Origin: JANRLJ01 sp033762735
GTDB taxonomy: Bacteria > Chloroflexota > Anaerolineae > Aggregatilineales > Phototrophicaceae
Direction of reading: 5' to 3'
Assembly: GCA_033762735.1 (NCBI GenBank)
Contig: JANRLJ010000237.1
Location: forward strand, 1 to 64,000
DNA: 64,000 bases
Below the pieces are notes generated by a model. The model was not told the DNA's origin. It worked only from the letters and a program-made list of their open reading frames with translations, and made no database searches. The translations under genes were made by a program, and so were the position numbers. Positions within the stretch are counted from its first letter, which is position 1. The number at the start of each line of letters is the position of its first letter. Below are positions 40,803 to 49,655 of the stretch, piece by piece.

Positions 40803-43451
40803 GTGGCACAGCCAAAACAAGCAGATTCCGGCTTCGATGAAAAAGCCTTAGCCGATAACAAGGCTGAAAAAGCGAAAAAAGAGGCGGCCAACAGCGGTTC
40901 GGCGAGTAAAACATCGTCCAAACAGCCGTCGGCGGATAAGGGCAAGAAAGCCGGGAACGAACCCACCAGAACCCCACTACAGCCCCGCTATGAAGTCAAA
41001 CCGGAGTTCTGGGACGCCCTGCTCGATAGTTTTCCGCCCTGGCTTGATGAAATCGGGGCGATTGCGCTGCTGGTCTTCGGCATTGTCTCATTCATGGCAA
41101 TTTTCAACGTCTCGCCTGATGCGACGCTGGCAATCGCCTGGTCGAACGCACTGCGCAGCCTGTTCGGTTATGGCAGCCTGCTCGTCTCCGGCGGCATTTT
41201 CGCGCTCGGAATCATCATCCTGCTACCCAAGATCGGCATTACCGTCTCGTTCCCCACGCGGCGGGTGCTGGCGCTGGAGATCGGCTTTCTGGCGGTGCTG
41301 GCGATTATGCACCTGTCCAGCGGCGACTCTGAACTTCGCGCGATTGCCCGCAACGGTGAAGGCGGCGGCTATATCGGCTGGGGCATGAGCGCCCCGCTGC
41401 ACTGGGCATTTGGCCCGGCCTTCTCCACGCTGGTCTATACGCTGATCCTCATTCTCAGCTTCGGCGTGGTCATCGGCATCACCCGCACACAGGTCAATCA
41501 CTGGCTGCAAACCGCCAGCGACCGCCTGAAAAACTACAGCCAGCGCATGTTCACCGCCGCCGCACCGCCCGCCCCACCTGCGCCTCCTGTTGCAGCAGAA
41601 GCTACTGCCCCACCGCCCATGTCGCTCAGTCCCCGCCGTCCGCCAACAAGTGCGCTCATTCGCATTCGACCCAACTTTGACGCGCTGCCACCCTCAATGC
41701 GCCCCGGTGCAGGTGAAGCCACCGAGAAGTCGGACATCAACGAACGCTTTGAAAAGCTGATCGTCACCGGGGGGGAAACCAACCCGGCCGTTTCCGCCAG
41801 CCTGATCGCCGATTATGACCTGATCGGCAAACCTGTGGAGAACAAAGGCGGCAAGGGTGCGCCCCTGTTCGTCGAACGGCCTGATGGGCGCGTGAAGCGC
41901 TACTTCGCGCTGGAAAGCATGAAGGAACCCAAAAAGCTCGCCAAACGCGACAAAGCGCTGCCGCCGCTGGAACTGCTGCAGGACGTGGAGATGAACCCAC
42001 CGGACGAGTACGAGATCAACCGCAACGTGGTGCTGATCGAAAACACGCTGATGGAGTTCGACATCAACATTGATGTGGTGGATGTGAAGGTCGGCCCCAC
42101 CGTCACACAATATGCCGTGCAGCCCTTCCGCGAGAACAAGGCGGGCGAAGGCGAAAACGTGATGGAGCGCACCCGCCTGAGCAAAATCGCGGCACTGTCG
42201 CGTGATCTGGAACTGGCTCTTTCTGCCAAGCGGCTGCGTTTGGAAACACCCGTGCCCGGCCACAGCTACATGGGCATCGAAGTTCCGAATAAAAATCCGA
42301 GCACGGTGGCCCTGCGCTCGGTCTATGAAAGCCGCGACTTCCATGATGCCCTGCTGCGAGCGAAATCCCCGCTGGTAATTCCGCTGGGGCGCGATGTAGC
42401 CGGGAACGCGGTGAGTGTTGATCTTGCTTCCATGCCGCATCTGCTGATCGCCGGGACGACCGGTTCGGGCAAGTCGGTGGCGATTGCCGCGATGGCCGCC
42501 GCGCTAATCCTCAATAACACACCTGACCGGGTGAAGATGGTGATGCTCGACCCGAAGATGGTCGAACTCAGCCGGTTCAACGGCCTGCCCCATCTGCTCG
42601 GCCCTGTTGAGACCGACATGGAGCGCATTATTGGCGTGCTGCGCTGGTGCACTCGCGAGATGGACAGGCGCTATAAGCTGCTGGAAGAAAACGTCGCCCG
42701 CAACATCGCCGATTACAACGCGCGGCTCGGCCAGCGCCGCAAGGATGAACAACTGCCCTACATCGTCATCATGATTGACGAAATTGGCGATCTGATGATG
42801 AGCCGCCCCGACGAAACCGAAAAGACGGTCACGCGGCTGGCGCAGATGGCGCGCGCGGTCGGGATGCACCTGGTCGTCGCCACGCAGCGTCCCAGCGTGG
42901 ATGTGATCACCGGGTTGATTAAGGCCAACTTCCCCTCGCGCATCGCCTTCGCGGTTGCGTCCGGCATCGACTCCCGTGTCATTCTGGATACGGTCGGCGC
43001 GGAATCGCTGCTTGGTCGCGGGGATATGCTCTACCTGGCGGTGGATGCCGCTGCCCCGCGCCGCTTGCAGGGGTGCTATGTGACCGACTCCGAAGTGCGC
43101 GATCTGGTCAAGTACTGGAAGGATTGGTACGCAACACAAATTACCGAAGGCAAGATGGAAAAGGCAGGTGTCGCCCCCTGGGATCGCGGCCTGACGCGGC
43201 GCGAATTCCTGTCCGAAATCGACCCGATGCTGGAAGACGCGATTGAACTGGTCGTAAACGAGCAGGAAGCCTCTGCCTCGCTCATTCAGCGTAAACTCGG
43301 CCTGGGGTATCCTCGCGCCGCCCGTATGATTGACCTGCTGGAAGAACTCGGTGTGATTGGTGAACCCGTCGCGGGCGGGCGCAGCCGTAAGGTGATGATC
43401 GAAAAAGGCAAAGACCCGTTCAAGGAACTGGATAAAAAGGGGAAAAAGTGA
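40803..43451 (+). CDS. ftsK: DNA translocase FtsK/SpoIIIE
   Basis: An 882-residue motor that pumps DNA at the division septum. A Lys/Ala/Ser-rich N-terminal 70 residues precede four helices (about 80-225), and a Pro-rich linker (APPAPPAPPVAA) leads to the motor. The motor has Walker A AGTTGSGKSVAIAAMAAAL (about 549), Walker B YIVIMIDEIGDLMM (about 655) and VVATQRPSVDVITGLIKANFPSRIAFAV. The C-terminal gamma winged helix is LIQRKLGLGYPRAARMIDLLEELGVIGE. The GTG at 40803 has AGGTG eight bases before it; the frame opens with TTG at 40779, which has none. Confidence 0.93.
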   Translation: MAQPKQADSGFDEKALADNKAEKAKKEAANSGSASKTSSKQPSADKGKKAGNEPTRTPLQPRYEVKPEFWDALLDSFPPWLDEIGAIALLVFGIVSFMAIFNVSPDATLAIAWSNALRSLFGYGSLLVSGGIFALGIIILLPKIGITVSFPTRRVLALEIGFLAVLAIMHLSSGDSELRAIARNGEGGGYIGWGMSAPLHWAFGPAFSTLVYTLILILSFGVVIGITRTQVNHWLQTASDRLKNYSQRMFTAAAPPAPPAPPVAAEATAPPPMSLSPRRPPTSALIRIRPNFDALPPSMRPGAGEATEKSDINERFEKLIVTGGETNPAVSASLIADYDLIGKPVENKGGKGAPLFVERPDGRVKRYFALESMKEPKKLAKRDKALPPLELLQDVEMNPPDEYEINRNVVLIENTLMEFDINIDVVDVKVGPTVTQYAVQPFRENKAGEGENVMERTRLSKIAALSRDLELALSAKRLRLETPVPGHSYMGIEVPNKNPSTVALRSVYESRDFHDALLRAKSPLVIPLGRDVAGNAVSVDLASMPHLLIAGTTGSGKSVAIAAMAAALILNNTPDRVKMVMLDPKMVELSRFNGLPHLLGPVETDMERIIGVLRWCTREMDRRYKLLEENVARNIADYNARLGQRRKDEQLPYIVIMIDEIGDLMMSRPDETEKTVTRLAQMARAVGMHLVVATQRPSVDVITGLIKANFPSRIAFAVASGIDSRVILDTVGAESLLGRGDMLYLAVDAAAPRRLQGCYVTDSEVRDLVKYWKDWYATQITEGKMEKAGVAPWDRGLTRREFLSEIDPMLEDAIELVVNEQEASASLIQRKLGLGYPRAARMIDLLEELGVIGEPVAGGRSRKVMIEKGKDPFKELDKKGKK

Positions 43452-43474
43452 GGGCGCACATGCGCCCTTTTTCT
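43452..43474 (+). terminator. Terminator after ftsK
   Basis: GGGCGC (43452-43457) pairs with GCGCCC (43462-43467) across ACAT, followed by TTTTTCTT. It starts at the ftsK stop codon and may serve the convergent SRAP gene as well. Confidence 0.8.
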
Positions 43475-44163
43475 TACAGCAGTGAGGCCTGTCCGGTCGC
43501 GCTGAGCGGGACGATGCACTCTGGCAAGTCATTGGCCGGGCTGTTGACCAGCGTCGAAACCTCAAACACGTCCATCTTGTTTTCGTCGTAGGGGCGCAGC
43601 AGCGGCTTCAACACTTCAGGCGGCAGTTCGTCTTTGGACAGCCACAGGTCATAGTTGGACTTATCCAGAATAACGGCCATGCGGTTGTGCAGCGGGGAGA
43701 TCAGATCGTTCGGTTCGCTGGTCAGAATTGTGCAGGAGCGAATCTCGCCGCCGTCGGGCGAATGCCAGATTTCCCACAAACCCGCAAACGCGAACAATTC
43801 CTGGTTTTTCAGATGCACGAACATCGGCTTTTTGGCCTTGCCGTCCTTCGCCCATTCATAGAAGCCATTGGCCGGGATCAGGCAGCGGCGGCGTTTGAAG
43901 GCTGCACGGAAAGCAGGCTTTTCTTCGACCGTTTCACTGCGGGCGTTAATCATCTGATTGCCAATCGCCATATCCTTCGCCCACGAAGGAATAAGCCCCC
44001 AGCGGTAAAACGTGAGTTCCCTGTGATTATCGTTGGAGATGACCGCAACGGGCTGCGTGGGCGCAACGTTGTAACGGGCAGACATTTGCGTCGGCACCGT
44101 CGTCAGATCAAAATGCTGCTGAATTGTGGCGGGGTCAGCCGTCAGAACAAATCGACCACACAT
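43474..44163 (-). CDS. SOS response-associated peptidase (SRAP, YedK/HMCES-like)
   Basis: A 229-residue protein. SRAP proteins crosslink covalently to abasic sites in single-stranded DNA through Cys2 and protect them. The start at 44163 gives MCGRF, so that Cys becomes the N-terminus after Met removal; the first ATG at 44166 would give MMCGRF and bury it. Further family residues are SARYNVAPTQPVAVI (Asn and Pro), NARSETVEEKPAFRAAFKRRRCLIPANGFYEW (catalytic Glu) and the late HNRMAVIL (His). No LexA box was found upstream. Confidence 0.92.
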   Translation of the reverse strand: MCGRFVLTADPATIQQHFDLTTVPTQMSARYNVAPTQPVAVISNDNHRELTFYRWGLIPSWAKDMAIGNQMINARSETVEEKPAFRAAFKRRRCLIPANGFYEWAKDGKAKKPMFVHLKNQELFAFAGLWEIWHSPDGGEIRSCTILTSEPNDLISPLHNRMAVILDKSNYDLWLSKDELPPEVLKPLLRPYDENKMDVFEVSTLVNSPANDLPECIVPLSATGQASLL

Positions 44164-44190
44164 CATTCAATCCAATCTACTGCGTTTTCG

Positions 44191-44433
44191 CTATTTCCTG
44201 GAACTGTTCTTGCCGACCTCGCTCACCTGCCGCGCGACGCTGATGGCGGCCAGAACCAGCGAGAGCAGTTGAGCGGTTGGAATGCGTTCAATCTTGCCAC
44301 CGTTGCGGGTGATCTCTTCTTCGGCGGTGCGATTGAACAGATAAGCCGAGAGCAGGCCGAACAGCAGCCCGCCGATTGCACCCAACATATAGGAACGCGA
44401 CTTCCAAGTGGTGTCATTCGTGTTTTGAATCAT
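44191..44433 (-). CDS. Small membrane protein, function unknown
   Basis: An 80-residue protein with one Gly-rich transmembrane helix (about 15-37, MLGAIGGLLFGLLSAYLFNR) and a charged tail (EEEITRNGGKIERI, then QLLSLVLAAISVARQVSEV). The topology resembles YtxH-like proteins, but no family is claimed. ATG 44433 overlaps the end of the upstream gene by 20 bases. It lies downstream of another unknown membrane protein, and the two probably work together. Confidence 0.7.
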   Translation of the reverse strand: MIQNTNDTTWKSRSYMLGAIGGLLFGLLSAYLFNRTAEEEITRNGGKIERIPTAQLLSLVLAAISVARQVSEVGKNSSRK

Positions 44434-44899
44434 GGGCGTTCTCACTTTCCTCACGGGAGTACCGATCAAAAATGTTTATCAGCGCATCGATAAAGGCAAA
44501 GCGCACATTGAAATTCGCAGAGCGGCGGCTGAAGTCTTCAGAAACGTTGGCTGTGCGGTCAGCAATGGTTCGGGATGCGGTCTGGGCGCGGCGCAGATTA
44601 CGGGCAGAAACGTTGTGGAGCCAGTTCAGGCCGAAGGTGGACGCCATCAGGATAACGTAAATGGGAAACAAGCACAGCACCACCGGACACAGCACAAAAC
44701 ACATCAGCATCCAGTTGGCGATGATGTTGACCTGAACCTGTTCGCGCAGCCGAAAAGGCGACCCCGGAATAACCAGGGACAGCACGAACACAATAATCAG
44801 CACTGCGATGAAGATGGCGGGGAGTGTAAGCGCTCGCAGAGTCTCACGACGGTGGCGTTTGACCGATTCCAGTGGGCGGACATTCGGCGCAGAGGCCAT
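44414..44899 (-). CDS. Membrane protein with two helices, function unknown
   Basis: A 161-residue protein. Residues 1-22 are hydrophilic and basic, then two helices (about 24-46 and 58-86, TLPAIFIAVLIIVFVLSLVIPG and ANWMLMCFVLCPVVLCLFPIYVILM), then a polar C-terminal helical region rich in Arg, Asn and Ser. The start at ATG 44899 is fixed by AAGGAAGGGG upstream; the open frame extends to 45079 without a signal. It diverges from psuG. Not recognised. Confidence 0.72.
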   Translation of the reverse strand: MASAPNVRPLESVKRHRRETLRALTLPAIFIAVLIIVFVLSLVIPGSPFRLREQVQVNIIANWMLMCFVLCPVVLCLFPIYVILMASTFGLNWLHNVSARNLRRAQTASRTIADRTANVSEDFSRRSANFNVRFAFIDALINIFDRYSREESENAHDSKHE

Positions 44900-44936
44900 T
44901 TCCCCTTCCTTCTTGGCGGAAACCACACATAGAATA

Positions 44937-44945
44937 ATTGTATCA
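44937..44945 (-). promoter_or_regulatory. Extended -10 promoter for the small membrane-protein pair
   Basis: The minus strand reads TGATACAAT, TGn plus TACAAT, about 38 bases before the ATG at 44899. Confidence 0.5.
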
Positions 44946-44994
44946 CATTTATCAGACAGATTACAGACCGCTCCTAAGCGCTGAGTGAGGAAGT

Positions 44995-45948
44995 ATGAAG
45001 CCCGCAAACACAAATATTGAGATGAACGTTTCCCCGTCCGTCGCAAACGCGCTCGAAAATGGCGGGCCGGTCGTTGCACTGGAATCGACCGTCATCACGC
45101 ACGGCCTGCCCTATCCGCAGAATATCGAAACTGCGTTGGCGATGGAAGCGGCGGTGCGCGAGGCAGGCGCGACCCCGGCGACGATTGCGGTGCTGGAAGG
45201 CGAAATCACCGTCGGTCTGAATGCCGAACAGATCGAACGGTTGGGACAGGCGGAAAAAGGCCGTGTGCGCAAGGTCAGCCGCCGCGACCTGCCGATTGTA
45301 GTAGGGCTACGTGAAGATGGTGCGACCACTGTCGCCGGGACGATGATCGTCGCGCACATGGCGGGGATTCAGGTCTTCGCCACAGGCGGGATTGGCGGCG
45401 TCCACCGGGGACATCCCTTCGATGTCTCCGCTGATCTGATCGAACTCGGACGGACTCCCGTCGCCGTCGTGTGTTCCGGCGCAAAGTCCATCCTCGACCT
45501 GCCGCTCACGCTGGAAGTGCTGGAAACACAGGGCGTCCCGATTCTGGGTTATGGGACAGACACGCTGCCCGCCTTCTACAGCCGCAGCAGCGGTCTTCTG
45601 GTGGATGCGCGGGTGGAGACGCCGGAACAAATCGCCAATATTATCGCGGCAGCACAGGCATTAAACGCCCAGCATGGGATTCTGATCGGCGTACCTGTCC
45701 CAGCGGAATATGAACTGGACGGCGCAATTGCCGAGGAAGCCATCCAGCAGGCGACACAGGAGGCCGAAGCGCAGGGGGTTCGCGGCAAGGATGTAACCCC
45801 CTTTGTGCTGGCGCGGGTGGCGGCGCTTACGCACAATGAATCCAAACGCGCCAACACCGCCCTGCTGGTCAATAACGGGCGCGTCGCGGCGCAGATTGCG
45901 CTGGCGCTGGTGACACAGCAAGCCGAAAGCGTGGTTCATGCTTCCTGA
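44995..45948 (+). CDS. psuG: Pseudouridine-5'-phosphate glycosidase
   Basis: A 317-residue enzyme that splits pseudouridine 5'-phosphate to uracil and ribose 5-phosphate in pseudouridine breakdown. Family blocks are VALESTVITHGLPYPQN, ATIAVLEGEITVGLN, KVSRRDLP, GATTVAGTMIVAHMAGIQVFATGGIGGVHRG and CSGAKSILDLPLTLEVLETQGVPILGY, which carries the catalytic Lys. No PsuK kinase gene is adjacent. GAGGAAG precedes the ATG. The 3' end overlaps the convergent DinB gene by 13 bases. Confidence 0.94.
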   Translation: MKPANTNIEMNVSPSVANALENGGPVVALESTVITHGLPYPQNIETALAMEAAVREAGATPATIAVLEGEITVGLNAEQIERLGQAEKGRVRKVSRRDLPIVVGLREDGATTVAGTMIVAHMAGIQVFATGGIGGVHRGHPFDVSADLIELGRTPVAVVCSGAKSILDLPLTLEVLETQGVPILGYGTDTLPAFYSRSSGLLVDARVETPEQIANIIAAAQALNAQHGILIGVPVPAEYELDGAIAEEAIQQATQEAEAQGVRGKDVTPFVLARVAALTHNESKRANTALLVNNGRVAAQIALALVTQQAESVVHAS

Positions 45949-46433
45949 GTCCAGATATAGCTGATGAGGTCTTGCGGCAGCGTAGGCGCACCAAGCGAGA
46001 ACAGCATCGCCAGCATTTGCGCACGGTGATCCGTACCGTGATTGATGACGTGCAGAAGCACCTGCCATGTTCTTCCCGGCCTGCTGCCTTCGCGTGTCTG
46101 CATCTGAATGCCACGATTCACCTCTTCATCCGTCAGGGTGTTGAGATACTCGCGTATCAGGCCTTCCACCTCGTCCCAGCGGGCACGAACAGAGTCGTGC
46201 GTGGGGAAGTCTTCCGGCTTGAGGAAATCCGGCACAGGCTTCCCCATCATGCCCGAAATCCAGCGTTCATCCACGCTCATCATATGGACACACTGGTTGC
46301 GAATAGAGCCGACCGAATAGTCGAGCGGTCGCGTAAAGGCTTCGGCATCCAGTTTGAGAATGCACTCCTCCCAGATCAGGCGGTTGGCGTAAAAGTGATA
46401 CTCGAAAAGAAACCGAATTTCATCCGCCTGCAT
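45936..46433 (-). CDS. DinB-family protein
   Basis: A 165-residue four-helix protein of the DinB/YfiT-like group, metal-binding enzymes often thiol-dependent. The three usual metal His are visible: one in RNQCVHMMSVDERW and the HxxxH pair in VINHGTDHRAQM. The first residues, MQADEIRFLFEYHFYANRLIWE, are the usual first helix. ATG 46433 overlaps the end of the upstream beta-propeller gene by 14 bases. Substrate unknown. Confidence 0.85.
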   Translation of the reverse strand: MQADEIRFLFEYHFYANRLIWEECILKLDAEAFTRPLDYSVGSIRNQCVHMMSVDERWISGMMGKPVPDFLKPEDFPTHDSVRARWDEVEGLIREYLNTLTDEEVNRGIQMQTREGSRPGRTWQVLLHVINHGTDHRAQMLAMLFSLGAPTLPQDLISYIWTQEA

Positions 46434-47511
46434 TGTCCCCTCCCTGTACGCGCCACACATCCAGCCCCATATCGCAGCCCACCACCAGCGTCGTCCCGTC
46501 CTGGCTCAACGCGACCATATCCGGGACGCGGTTGCAGGTGCGATATTCACCCAAGTCAACCCGTTCACCGCTCTCCACATCCCAGACTACCACCACAGGC
46601 GCATCCCCGATAGCCACGCCTAAAATCACGTCTGCCTCTCGGCTGAGCAGAATGGCCTGCACATATTCCCCGCCCAGCGAGGCCACGAACTGATTTTCCC
46701 CGGCTTCAAAATCGAGACGATTGAGCGACTCGGAATTCGGATCACGCCAAGCCAGGTAGCGCCCGCTCGTCTCGTCGATACGACCGAATACGGGCGTATT
46801 CTCAAGCTGTACCTGCGCGGTGACTTCCCCTGTTTCCAGGTTCCACAGCTTCACCAGCCCTTCCGGCGTCGATGTCACGGCCAGCGGCGCACGAATCCGC
46901 CCGATGCGCACAAAAGCGTCGGGGTCGTTCTGTGGCCCGGAAGGCAGCGTCGCCACTTCCTCAGAGGAATCCAACCGCAGCCTCGCCACGTAATAGACTT
47001 CGGTCGGGTCAGCGGGCATTACCTCCAGCCAGACCGCCGTACCGGACGAATCGAGCCAGACGCGAATAGGCGTATCCGCCTCGACCGGAAACGGGATGGT
47101 CTGCGTCGTTTCATCCGTGAAGTTCAGGACGGCCACTTTATAGGTGACACCGTCCAGATACAGCGCAACCAGCAAATCGGTTTCCGCAAATGTCATATCC
47201 AGAATCGTCGCCGAGGTTTCCGCCTCAACGTCCAGCGGGTAGCGGGTGGCTGTTCCCTCGTTGACATCCACTAGGATCACGCTGCCATCCTGCCCGACCA
47301 GCGCAGCCTGATTTCCGTCCGGGCTGAGCGTGAACCAACCGGTTTCGATCAACGTACCGAGTTCGTCAGGCAGCGTCTCAAAATCAAGCTGCATCACGGA
47401 CGCAAAATTCGTCACATTTTCAGCATTCAATACAGGCGTTTCCTGTGCATAAACCGGCGTCAGCACCAGCAGCACAGCGGCCAGAAGCACGATCAATCGT
47501 TTCACAGACAT
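46420..47511 (-). CDS. Secreted beta-propeller protein
   Basis: A 363-residue protein with a clear signal peptide (MSVKRLIVLLAAVLLVLTPVYA, cleavage before QE) and repeated beta strands with WD40-like propeller spacing (TGWFTLSPDGNQAALVGQDGSVILVDV, APLAVTSTPEGLVKLWNLETGEVTAQV and PVVVVWDVESGERVDL). It is less regular than the WD40 protein at 17920. The C-terminus (LSQDGTTLVVGCDMGLDVW) closes the propeller. It is likely extracytoplasmic, with a binding or structural role. It is cotranscribed with the DinB gene. Confidence 0.78.
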   Translation of the reverse strand: MSVKRLIVLLAAVLLVLTPVYAQETPVLNAENVTNFASVMQLDFETLPDELGTLIETGWFTLSPDGNQAALVGQDGSVILVDVNEGTATRYPLDVEAETSATILDMTFAETDLLVALYLDGVTYKVAVLNFTDETTQTIPFPVEADTPIRVWLDSSGTAVWLEVMPADPTEVYYVARLRLDSSEEVATLPSGPQNDPDAFVRIGRIRAPLAVTSTPEGLVKLWNLETGEVTAQVQLENTPVFGRIDETSGRYLAWRDPNSESLNRLDFEAGENQFVASLGGEYVQAILLSREADVILGVAIGDAPVVVVWDVESGERVDLGEYRTCNRVPDMVALSQDGTTLVVGCDMGLDVWRVQGGDNAGG

Positions 47512-47582
47512 CCATCACCCTCATCGCTTACCCTCGTGATTGTACCGTGTGCATGATGCAAGGTGTACTCCTGCTTGCAGAA

Positions 47583-47591
47583 TGCTATAAT
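47583..47591 (+). promoter_or_regulatory. Extended -10 promoter for the MurA-like gene
   Basis: TGCTATAAT is TGn plus a perfect TATAAT, 25 bases before the ATG at 47617. No -35 box is seen. Confidence 0.65.
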
Positions 47592-47616
47592 GCGCGGCAC
47601 GACGCTGGAGGAAGTC

Positions 47617-48873
47617 ATGCGGATTCAAGTCGAGGGAAAGCATCCACTCAACGGGCAGTACAGGCCCTCAGGCAGCACGAACGCAGCCGTGCATCTGCTG
47701 GTTGCCTCGCTGCTGACGGAATCGCCTGTCGTGCTGCATAACTTCCCTCACACGACGAGCGCACAATCCATCGTGCAGCAGGCCGAAGGGCTGGGCGCAC
47801 AGATCGAACGCGAAGGCAACAACACCCTCAAAATTCATACGCCGCAGATCATCAAGCGCAGCGTTACCTCAGAAGGCACCAACAGCCTGCTTTTCCTTGC
47901 GCCTGTGCTGGTGCGGCGGCAGTACGCTCGCATGGAACTTGACTTTCCGCTCAACCGCATCCGCACCCATCTGGAAGCCCTGCGCGATCTTGGTCTGGAT
48001 ATCATCACGGCAGAGGGTGCAATCGAGTGTAAGGCGGCGCAGTGGGGCTACCGCGACATTGTGCTTAGCCAGACCAGCGTGACCGCAACCGCACTGGTGA
48101 TGATGCTCTCGGCCTGTTTCGGTCAGGAGACCGTGATTTATAACGCCGCCTGCGAACCGCAGCTTCAGGCACTTGCCAATATGCTGGAGATGATGGGCGC
48201 ACAGGTGCAGGGCATCGGCTCCAATCTGCTCAGAATTTTCGGCAAGCAGACGTTGAATGGTGTGGAAACCAGCATCATGCCCGACCACATCGAAATCGCC
48301 AGCATTGCGACCACCGCCGCGCTGTCGGGCGGGCGGGTGCAGATCAATGACGTACAGCAGTCGGATTTACGCATCATCGACAAGATTTATGCGCGTTTGG
48401 GTCTGGAACTTGATCTGGACGAAAATGTGCTGTTCGTCCCCAAGCAGGAAGCACTGGCGGTTTCCAACCGCGAAGAAGATGTGGACGCTTCCATTGAAAC
48501 CGCGCCCTGGCCTGGATTCCCTTCTGATCTGATTGCCACCGCAACCGTCGTGGCGACGCAGGCACGTGGCACCTCGCTTATTCATGAGAAGCTGTATAAC
48601 AACCGCCTCTTGTTCGTAGATAAACTTAATGCGATGGGAGCGCAAATTCTGCTGTGTGACCCTCATCGTGCGATTGTTGTCGGCGCGACTCCCCTGCGAG
48701 CGATTTACATGGACTCGCCCGATATTCGTGCAGGGCTGGGGATGCTGAGTGCGGCATTGATCGCGGAAGGCTCATCAACAATTGATAATGCGCAGGTACT
48801 CGGCCACTTCTTTGAGAATATCCTGCAAAAGCTGCAAGCGCTTGGCGCACACATCACGGTGGAGTCGGGATGA
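47617..48873 (+). CDS. MurA-like protein (EPSP synthase fold), catalytic loop missing
   Basis: A 418-residue homologue of UDP-GlcNAc 1-carboxyvinyltransferase. Fold-level matches are MRIQVEGKHPLNGQYRPSGSTNAA, GVETSIMPDHIEIAS and DIRAGLGMLSAALIAEGSSTID. Two active-site features differ. The Lys of the N-terminal SGAKNA is replaced (SGSTNA). The loop PGGCxIGxRP that holds the catalytic Cys or Asp is absent, with YARMELDFPLNRIRTHL in its place. It is probably not an active MurA, so no gene symbol is given. GGAGGAAG fixes the ATG at 47617; the frame opens at 47563. It heads a cluster with an alpha/beta hydrolase and MurF. Confidence 0.8.
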   Translation: MRIQVEGKHPLNGQYRPSGSTNAAVHLLVASLLTESPVVLHNFPHTTSAQSIVQQAEGLGAQIEREGNNTLKIHTPQIIKRSVTSEGTNSLLFLAPVLVRRQYARMELDFPLNRIRTHLEALRDLGLDIITAEGAIECKAAQWGYRDIVLSQTSVTATALVMMLSACFGQETVIYNAACEPQLQALANMLEMMGAQVQGIGSNLLRIFGKQTLNGVETSIMPDHIEIASIATTAALSGGRVQINDVQQSDLRIIDKIYARLGLELDLDENVLFVPKQEALAVSNREEDVDASIETAPWPGFPSDLIATATVVATQARGTSLIHEKLYNNRLLFVDKLNAMGAQILLCDPHRAIVVGATPLRAIYMDSPDIRAGLGMLSAALIAEGSSTIDNAQVLGHFFENILQKLQALGAHITVESG

Positions 48874-49655
48874 TCGCGCTGAATACCACAAAAACCCGGA
48901 TTGGTGATCTTTCCATCAACGAGGTGGTAATTGGCGAAGGCATCCCGGTACTCATGCTGCATGGCTGGGGTGTGAACATCGATCTGCTGTGGCCTTTGGG
49001 AAGTCGGCTTGCGCCTTTAGGGTATCGCGTCTGGATGCTTGATCTGCCGGGTTTTGGTGGAAGCAGCGAACCACACTCTCCCTGGATGGTTACTGACTAT
49101 GCGCAATTCGTTCTGAATTACCTCGACCATCATCAACTGGATCGAGTTCACCTTTTCGGTCACTCCTTCGGCGGGCGGCTTGGTCTGATTCTGGGCGCGG
49201 AGCATCCCGAACGCATCAACAAAATGGTGCTGGCGAACAGCGCGGGTATTCGGGCCAAAACACCGCTGCGCACGCAAGTGCGGCTCAGCACGTATAAGGC
49301 TGTGCGGGATGGGTTGAAAAGGGTTGGCCTTGGTGCGCTGTCGGAAAAGCTGAGGGCGGCTTACAATGCCCGCTATGCCTCAACGGATTTTCTGACGACC
49401 AGCGGCGTCATGCGGCAGACCTTTGTGAATGTGGTCAATCAGGATTTACGCGATTACGCGGCACGGGTGAAGCCCTCCACGCTGCTGCTGTGGGGCGATC
49501 AGGACATGGACACCCCGCTCTGGCAGGGGCAGTTTTTAGAGAAAACCATTCCCGACGCCGGATTGGTGGTCTTTAACGGTGCGGGACATTACAGCTATCT
49601 CGATAACCTGTCGGAGACGCTGCGCGTGATGGATTATTTTTTTAAGGGGGCGTAA
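48870..49655 (+). CDS. Alpha/beta hydrolase
   Basis: A 261-residue hydrolase. The oxyanion segment is VLMLHGWGVN, the nucleophile elbow is LFGHSFGGRLGLIL (Ser in GHSFG), the acid is in LLWGDQDMDTPL and the His in NGAGHYSYLDN. A cap of about 60 residues lies between strands 6 and 7. The family covers esterases, haloalkane dehalogenases and C-C hydrolases; the substrate is not indicated. The start overlaps the MurA-like stop by 4 bases (ATGA) and the stop overlaps the EcsC-like start by 1 base. Confidence 0.88.
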   Translation: MIALNTTKTRIGDLSINEVVIGEGIPVLMLHGWGVNIDLLWPLGSRLAPLGYRVWMLDLPGFGGSSEPHSPWMVTDYAQFVLNYLDHHQLDRVHLFGHSFGGRLGLILGAEHPERINKMVLANSAGIRAKTPLRTQVRLSTYKAVRDGLKRVGLGALSEKLRAAYNARYASTDFLTTSGVMRQTFVNVVNQDLRDYAARVKPSTLLLWGDQDMDTPLWQGQFLEKTIPDAGLVVFNGAGHYSYLDNLSETLRVMDYFFKGA

